Shown here one piece after another: positions 48,144 to 52,500 of a stretch of DNA of 52,500 bases. The translations under genes and the position numbers were made by a program. The stretch is from NCBI RefSeq assembly GCF_001598035.1, contig NZ_CP014835.1:1470001-1522500 (forward strand), written 5' to 3'. A model generated the notes under the pieces. That model worked only from the letters and a program-made list of their open reading frames with translations. It was not told the DNA's origin and made no database searches. Origin of the DNA: Streptococcus halotolerans. Lineage in GTDB: Bacteria > Bacillota > Bacilli > Lactobacillales > Streptococcaceae. Numbering within the stretch: position 1 is the first letter of the stretch; each line of letters opens with the position of its first letter.

Positions 48144-49613
48144 TTATCTTGGATAAATGTAAACAGCAGAACCTTGGTAAGTAGCTGTTGGATTAAACCA
48201 TCCACGATAATTTCCAATAGAAAGATTACCGTTGAAGTTTGACTCCATAACTTGGATACGAGTAGAACTTTCAACTGCAACAACTACAGCGACGTGACCA
48301 TATCCACCATCATTCCATACAGCAATAGAGCCAACAGTAGGTGTTGAACCAACACTGAAACCAGCTGATGCAGCTGATGAAGCCCATTGTCCACCATTTC
48401 CCCAGTTATTACCAGCCCAAGGAGCAAGTGATTTCGCCCCCCAAGTACATTGACCAACAGGATAAGTGTTACCAGCAGTATTAACCGTAGGTGTTACTGT
48501 TGCACGTGTTGAAGCTGAAACAGTACGGGTTGGAGTAGCTGATGCAGATTGGGTTGGTTGTGGCGCTGTAGATTGAGCAACACGAGTTGGTGCTTCTGAA
48601 GCTGTTTGTGATGCTGGAGTTGTCACAGAAGTAACAGCAGCTGATGAAGTAGACACTTGCGCAGCTTGTGATGCTGCAGCTTCTGAGGCTTGTTGCGCTT
48701 CGATAGCAGCAGTACTTGCTGAAGCGGCAGCCATTGAATCAGCAGCTCTTCTTGCAGCAACGGCTGATTCTGAAGCCGCTGTTTCTACTGCAACTGATTC
48801 TGAAGCTGCGGCGCTAGCACTTTCTGAAGCGGCAACTTCTGAAGCTACAGCTGACGCTGAAGCGGCAGCTTCAACCATTGATACTGATTCTGAAGCTGAA
48901 ACAGAAGCGGCAACTGATTGAGAAGTAGAAACAGAAGCAGCAACTGATTCAGCAGTTGATTTTTCAGCAACAAGTACAGATTTTTCACCTTCTGCAGTAG
49001 CTAATTCAACGGCAAGTGTAGCTTGAGCAGCCTCCAATTGAGCTTGTTGGGTTTCCAAGCTTGATTTATTAGCTGCAAGTGTTTCTTGATTTGCAGCAAT
49101 AGTGTTAATAGCAGCTTGATTAGCTTTTTGTTTTTCAGCAAGCGTAGCTTTATCAGACTCTTGTTTCTCTAACATAGTATGATTAGCAGAAACTACTTCA
49201 CGAATAGCTACCACTTTGCTAATAGCTTCAGAAATAGATTTTGAATTGATAATAGTGTTAATGTAGCTTGTTGCAGTATTTTGTTTTTGTGCACTACGTG
49301 CTTGTTTTTTCAAAGATTCATTACGCGCAACAATCTTTTCAGATAACGTTTGAATTTCAGTTGATAATGTCGCAGATTTTTCTTTTAAAGCTGCATTTTG
49401 AATTTCTAAGTCAGCTTGATGAGCTGATAGAGTACCTACTTGAGCTTGAATTGATTCAACTTCTAATTTCGCAGCGGCTTGTTGGCTAGTTAGATTAGCA
49501 ATAGCATCATCCTTTGCTGCAATTTTCGTATCATAATCTTCTGCGTTTACAGATACAGTTGTTCCAAGCGTAACTCCACTCAATAAAACAGCTGACAAAA
49601 TTCTTTTCTTCAT
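48144..49613 (-). CDS. pcsB: PcsB, peptidoglycan-splitting CHAP protein of cell division
   Basis: 489 residues. Signal peptide (about 1-25, ending VSVNA). A long coiled-coil region (about 28-215, rich in Ala, Gln, Glu, Lys). An Ala/Ser/Val-rich linker (about 216-375). A C-terminal CHAP domain (about 380-489) with catalytic Cys in YPVGQCTWGAKSLAPWAGNN and His in GYGHVAVV. FtsEX activates PcsB to cleave septal wall in related streptococci, where it is often essential. Likely WalR-regulated (box at 49677). Flanked by direct ISL3 copies. Confidence 0.95.
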   Translation of the reverse strand: MKKRILSAVLLSGVTLGTTVSVNAEDYDTKIAAKDDAIANLTSQQAAAKLEVESIQAQVGTLSAHQADLEIQNAALKEKSATLSTEIQTLSEKIVARNESLKKQARSAQKQNTATSYINTIINSKSISEAISKVVAIREVVSANHTMLEKQESDKATLAEKQKANQAAINTIAANQETLAANKSSLETQQAQLEAAQATLAVELATAEGEKSVLVAEKSTAESVAASVSTSQSVAASVSASESVSMVEAAASASAVASEVAASESASAAASESVAVETAASESAVAARRAADSMAAASASTAAIEAQQASEAAASQAAQVSTSSAAVTSVTTPASQTASEAPTRVAQSTAPQPTQSASATPTRTVSASTRATVTPTVNTAGNTYPVGQCTWGAKSLAPWAGNNWGNGGQWASSAASAGFSVGSTPTVGSIAVWNDGGYGHVAVVVAVESSTRIQVMESNFNGNLSIGNYRGWFNPTATYQGSAVYIYPR

Positions 49614-49649
49614 GATTAAAACTACTCCTTCGTAATTAAGACAATAAAC

Positions 49650-49693
49650 ATTTTACCAAAAAAAACAACAAACTATATTACGCCATTATTACA
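49650..49693 (-). promoter_or_regulatory. pcsB promoter with WalR-like box
   Basis: TGTAAT-AATGG-CGTAAT on the minus strand (49677-49693) matches the WalR (VicR) pattern TGTWAH-N5-TGTWAH with one change. A TAAAAT -10 box lies at 49650-49655, and the -35 region is poor, as expected for an activated promoter. pcsB is the key WalR target in pneumococcus. Confidence 0.65.
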
Positions 49694-49737
49694 ATTTCAT
49701 TGAAATCGTAAGGCTAACCATACCACTGAATATAAAA

Positions 49738-49997
49738 GCACTATAATTTCTGTAGTGCCTAACTTCATTTTATAACTTTCAAGTGTAATAATTGCGGAAA
49801 AATGGGTCTCACTAAAACTTCGCTGGTCGAGAAAACCATCAAATACCCGTCGTTATTGTCAATCACAAAATGGATCAAAAACTGATTGAAAAGGTATCTA
49901 TGTTTCCTATTGCTGAGAGCTTGGCAGAGTCTGCTTCAACGCCCATTCGTAAACTGAAAGAATTTCAGTTCAAGACATGCCTGACCTGACTTCTTTC
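49738..49997 (+). pseudogene. ISL3-family relic (left end and zinc-finger part)
   Basis: Begins GCACTATAATTTCTGTAGTG, a drifted ISL3 left end. The following text reads FKCNNCGKMGLTKTSLVEKT, IKYPVVIVNHKMDQKLIEKV and SMFPIAESLAESASTPIRKL with frameshifts, matching the zinc-finger and helix-turn-helix region of an ISL3 transposase distinct from copies 1-3. Copy 3 follows directly. Confidence 0.8.
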
Positions 49998-50121
49998 GGC
50001 TCTATAATTTCTGTAGTGGGTAAATTCCCATCGGAGATTATGGAGTCTTTTTGAATATAGCAAAAAAGTCCCATATGACTTATAATGAAGAGCAACCAAA
50101 CCACTCATTAGAAAGACTCAT

Positions 50122-51390
50122 ATGGAACAATTAGATTATATCAAAGAGTCGCTTGACATTAAAGACCCTAACATCACTTTTGAAAAGACATTTGACAAGT
50201 TCTTCACTCACAGAGAGTATCATGCCAAGTTAGATTATGATCCCCCTCAATGCTCTGTTTGTCAAGGAAAAATGGCAAAGTACGACTTCCAAAAGCCATG
50301 CAAAATTCCCTATCTGGAAATGGCGGGTTGTAAAGTACTGATTCGTCTCAAAAAGCGTCGCTTCAAATGTCAAGCGTGTGGGAAAATGGCTGTCGCTAAG
50401 ACCTCTCTCGTCAGAGAAAATCACCAGATTCCCAACATCATTAACCACAAAATCACCGACAAACTCATGAGTCGTGAGGCAATGACAAAAATCGCTGAAG
50501 ACCTGTCTGTCTCTGTGTCAACCGTCTATCGGCAACTCAACCGCTTTGAATGCAAGACCGATTTAACCTGGTTACCTGAGAACATGTCCTGGGATGAGTA
50601 TGCTTTCAAGAAGGGAAAGATGAGCTTTATTGCCCAAGATTTCGATGCTAACAAGATTATCGCTATCCTTGATGGGCGGACGCAAGCTGTCATCAGAAAT
50701 CATTTCATGCGGTATTCTCACAAGGTGAGCAGTCGTGTCAAAGTCATCACCATGGATATGTTTAGTCCCTACTATGACATCGCTAAGCAACTGTTTCCTA
50801 AGGCTAAGATTGTTCTCGATAGGTTCCACATTGTTCAACATTTATCTCGTGCCATGAACCGTTTCCGTATCCAAATCATGAACCAATTTGAGCATCAATC
50901 TTACGAATATAAGGCCTTGAAACGTTACTGGAAACTCATCCAACAAGATAGTCGTAACTTAAACGATAAACGGTTTTATCGTCCAACTTTTCGCATGCAC
51001 TTGACCAATCAAGAGATTGTGCAACGTCTTTTGAGCTACTCTGATGAGCTACGTCACCACTATGAACTCTTCCAATGCCTTCTCTTTCATTTCCAAGAAA
51101 AGCAGGAGAAACACTTCTTTGAACTCATTTCTGATACCATCAAACAGGTCCATCCCATCTTCAAGACCGTCTTGTCAACCTTTCTAAAAGACAAAGAGAA
51201 GATTATTAATGCTCTGAAACTACCTTATTCCAATGCCAAACTAGAGGCGACCAACAACCTTATTAAAGTCATTAAGCGAAATGCTTTTGGCTTTAGGAAC
51301 TTTGAAAACTTCAAAAAACGGATTTATCTTGCTTTGAACACAACAAAAGAGAAGACCAAACTGGTCCTCTCTCGGTGTTATACTCAATGA
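50122..51390 (+). CDS. ISL3-family transposase, C-terminus extended by an insertion
   Basis: 422 residues, near-identical to copy 1 with the same zinc-finger (CSVC/CQAC), HTH and DDE motifs. The insertion at 51381 removed the native TAG after LSRC, so the protein reads ...LSRCYTQ and stops at the TGA of TACTCAATGA supplied by the RUP-like element. Three extra residues are unlikely to abolish function. Confidence 0.9.
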   Translation: MEQLDYIKESLDIKDPNITFEKTFDKFFTHREYHAKLDYDPPQCSVCQGKMAKYDFQKPCKIPYLEMAGCKVLIRLKKRRFKCQACGKMAVAKTSLVRENHQIPNIINHKITDKLMSREAMTKIAEDLSVSVSTVYRQLNRFECKTDLTWLPENMSWDEYAFKKGKMSFIAQDFDANKIIAILDGRTQAVIRNHFMRYSHKVSSRVKVITMDMFSPYYDIAKQLFPKAKIVLDRFHIVQHLSRAMNRFRIQIMNQFEHQSYEYKALKRYWKLIQQDSRNLNDKRFYRPTFRMHLTNQEIVQRLLSYSDELRHHYELFQCLLFHFQEKQEKHFFELISDTIKQVHPIFKTVLSTFLKDKEKIINALKLPYSNAKLEATNNLIKVIKRNAFGFRNFENFKKRIYLALNTTKEKTKLVLSRCYTQ

Positions 51391-51484
51391 AAATCAAAAA
51401 CAAACTAGGCAACGCCGATACAGATAGAACTAAAGTTCATCAAATCATGTCAAGAAGGTCTGCCTTTGATTTCGAAGAGTATTA
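51381..51484 (+). repeat. RUP-like repeat
   Basis: Begins TACTCAATGAAAATCAAAAA and ends TTTCGAAGAGTATTA, with CAAACTAGG and CAGATAGAACT in between. These are landmarks of the pneumococcal RUP element (about 107 bases, TA target, thought to be mobilised by IS630-Spn1). Assigned from memory of the consensus. 104 bases long, non-coding. Confidence 0.75.
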
Positions 51485-51490
51485 AAAACC

Positions 51491-51543
51491 ACCGTCAACA
51501 GACAATGGTTACAGAAAGTTAGTTTTTGATTTTGGATGAGTAT
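51491..51543 (+). mobile_element. IS630-type right-end fragment
   Basis: CCGTCAACAGACAATGGTTA and the following bases to GGATGAGTA repeat the last 50 or so bases of the IS630-type copies at 2309 and 20359, including the terminal repeat. It is joined to the RUP-like repeat by six bases, and the two appear to have entered the ISL3 copy as one unit. Confidence 0.85.
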
Positions 51544-51601
51544 TAGCTATAAGTCAACTCACTACAGTTGACAAAGAGCCAAAAAATGAGCCAATTTTAA
51601 A

Positions 51602-51689
51602 CGGAGAATAAGGGATTCGAACCCTTGCGCCAGTTACCCGACCTAACGATTTAGCAAACCGTCCTCTTCAGCCTCTTGAGTAATTCTCC
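51602..51689 (-). tRNA. tRNA-Ser(GCU)
   Basis: Minus strand GGAGAATTACTCAAGAGGCT, anticodon loop TTTGCTAAA (GCU), long class II variable arm, T arm GGTTCGAATCC. Last gene of the rrn-linked tRNA cluster transcribed right to left. Confidence 0.95.
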
Positions 51690-51692
51690 TAA

Positions 51693-51766
<74 letters not shown>

Positions 51767-51801
51767 AAGCAACATAGCTTGGAATATAAATAACTTTATA
51801 A

Positions 51802-51872
51802 AGCGGGTGACGAGAATCGAACTCGCGACAACAGCTTGGAAGGCTGTAGTTTTACCACTAAACTACACCCGC
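51802..51872 (-). tRNA. tRNA-Gly(UCC)
   Basis: Minus strand GCGGGTGTAGTTTAGTGGTA, anticodon UCC in CCTTCCAAG, acceptor CACCCGC. Standard cloverleaf of 71 bases. Confidence 0.96.
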
Positions 51873-51877
51873 TAAAA

Positions 51878-51950
51878 TGGCGCGAGACGGAATCGAACCG
51901 CCGACACATGGAGCTTCAATCCATTGCTCTACCAACTGAGCTACCGAGCC
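51878..51950 (-). tRNA. tRNA-Phe(GAA)
   Basis: Minus strand GGCTCGGTAGCTCAGTTGGT, anticodon GAA in ATTGAAGCT, 3' end CGCGCCA. The acceptor stem has one mismatch (position 4-69); I recall the same in other streptococci. Confidence 0.94.
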
Positions 51951-51965
51951 AATTTAAATCTTCTA

Positions 51966-52039
<74 letters not shown>

Positions 52040-52053
52040 ATAATCTATTAAAA

Positions 52054-52143
52054 AGGAGGATGTGGGATTCGAACCCACGCACGCTTTTACACGCCTGACG
52101 GTTTTCAAGACCGTTCCCTTCAGCCAGACTTGGGTAATCCTCC
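52054..52143 (-). tRNA. tRNA-Ser(UGA)
   Basis: Minus strand GGAGGATTACCCAAGTCTGG, anticodon UGA in TCTTGAAAA, long variable arm, 90 bases. Confidence 0.95.
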
Positions 52144-52150
52144 AAAATGA

Positions 52151-52224
52151 TGGACCTTGTAGGACTCGAACCTACGACCGCTCGGTTATGAGCCGAGTGC
52201 TCTAACCAGTTGAGCTAAAGGTCC
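52151..52224 (-). tRNA. tRNA with CAU anticodon, probably tRNA-Ile2 (lysidine)
   Basis: Minus strand GGACCTTTAGCTCAACTGGT, anticodon CAU in GGCTCATAACC. The acceptor stem GGACCTT/AAGGTCC is that of Bacillus tRNA-Ile(CAU), which TilS modifies to read AUA, and unlike the elongator Met next to it. Automatic tools would call it Met. Confidence 0.85.
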
Positions 52225-52240
52225 AAGCAACAAACCAAAA

Positions 52241-52314
52241 TAGCGGCGGAGGGGATCGAACCCCCGACCTCCCGGGTATGAACCGGACGCTCTAGCCAGC
52301 TGAGCTACACCGCC
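52241..52314 (-). tRNA. Elongator tRNA-Met(CAU)
   Basis: Minus strand GGCGGTGTAGCTCAGCTGGC, anticodon CAU in GGTTCATACCC, 3' end CCGCCGCTA. It resembles elongator Met of Bacillus in acceptor and anticodon stems. Confidence 0.92.
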
Positions 52315-52319
52315 AAATA

Positions 52320-52393
52320 TCGGGAAGACAGGATTCGAACCTGCGACCCCTTGGTCCCAAACCAAGTGCTCTACCAAGCTGAGCTACTTCCCG
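52320..52393 (-). tRNA. tRNA-Pro(UGG)
   Basis: Minus strand CGGGAAGTAGCTCAGCTTGG, anticodon UGG in TTTGGGACC, acceptor CTTCCCG. Confidence 0.96.
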
Positions 52394-52398
52394 AAATA

Positions 52399-52472
52399 TG
52401 CACCCTAGAGGAGTCGAACCTCTAACCGCCTGATTCGTAGTCAGGTACTCTATCCAGTTGAGCTAAGGGTGC
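52399..52472 (-). tRNA. tRNA-Arg(ACG)
   Basis: Minus strand GCACCCTTAGCTCAACTGGA, anticodon ACG in ACTACGAAT (A34 becomes inosine), acceptor AGGGTGC. Confidence 0.96.
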
Positions 52473-52487
52473 TCTATATTAAATTAA

Positions 52488-52500
52488 TGCCGAGGACCGG
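52488..52500 (-). tRNA. tRNA 3' end, probably tRNA-Leu (cut by window edge)
   Basis: Only the last 13 bases are present: CCGGTCCTCGGCA on the minus strand. That is the T-arm and acceptor 3' side of streptococcal tRNA-Leu, which precedes Arg in this cluster. Anticodon not visible. Confidence 0.65.

Larger units (their letters stand above)
49998..51580 (+). mobile_element. ISL3-family insertion sequence, copy 3, carrying a RUP/IS630 insert
   Basis: Left end GGCTCTATAATTTCTGTAGT; right end reverse complement GGCTCTTTGTCAACTGTAGT, here the best-matching inverted repeat of the three copies. A 163-base insertion (51381-51543) lies between the transposase stop region and the right end, with TTA on both sides of it. 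Otherwise nearly identical to copy 1. Confidence 0.92.

Noticed and set aside
52186..52377. Minus-strand frame of 63 codons
   Set aside because: Runs through tRNA-Pro, tRNA-Met and the neighbouring CAU tRNA; a by-product of tRNA T-arm sequence.

Overview
The window comes from a low-GC Gram-positive chromosome, almost certainly a pyogenic-group Streptococcus. Supporting signs are the order of the ribosomal operon, the linked pcsB, prs, recO, plsX, acpP, purB, comR, adhE and rpsJ genes, a Sip-like LysM protein, a ComRS locus with a WW-type pheromone, and the rrn-linked tRNA cluster. I cannot name the species. Nearly all host genes lie on the minus strand, so the window reads as the reverse complement of the usual streptococcal origin-proximal map.

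Layout, left to right. (1) 1-2250: an rrn operon (5' end of 23S, tRNA-Ala, complete 16S, tandem promoters). (2) 2300-4375: an internally deleted IS630-type element and a complete ISL3-family element. (3) 4375-19352: one long ribosomal-protein superoperon transcribed right to left from a strong promoter before rpsJ (S10, spc and alpha-type genes with secY, adk, infA and rpoA), closed by an L17 downstream element RNA and a terminator. (4) 19400-20930: a dead IS30-type element carrying a nested, internally deleted IS630-type element. (5) 20950-31350: MATE transporter, frameshifted GNAT gene, thrC, adhE with a small downstream ORF, a GntR/ABC operon, and an OatA-like acyltransferase. (6) 31340-34930: MORN protein, tyrosine phosphatase, comS, comR and purB. 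(7) 34930-40440: the wreck of the purine biosynthesis locus (relics of purK and purH), a NUDIX pseudogene, and two divergent cell-wall genes (sip-like and a CHAP/SH3 hydrolase). (8) 40440-46140: acpP, plsX, recO, an aminotransferase, a decayed stretch with an IS3 relic, and prs. (9) 46140-51580: pcsB bracketed by two direct ISL3 copies and further ISL3 relics; the right copy carries a RUP-like repeat fused to an IS630 end. (10) 51600-52500: a run of tRNA genes.

Functional picture. The core is translation, with purine, phospholipid, cell-wall and fermentation genes around it. De novo purine synthesis at this locus has been lost, whereas purB, which is also needed to make AMP from salvaged IMP, survives. 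The most interesting small feature is an unlisted 37-codon comS directly after comR, ending in WWRL, so the organism probably carries a working type II competence pheromone circuit. IS elements cluster just outside essential operons, immediately beyond their promoters or terminators.
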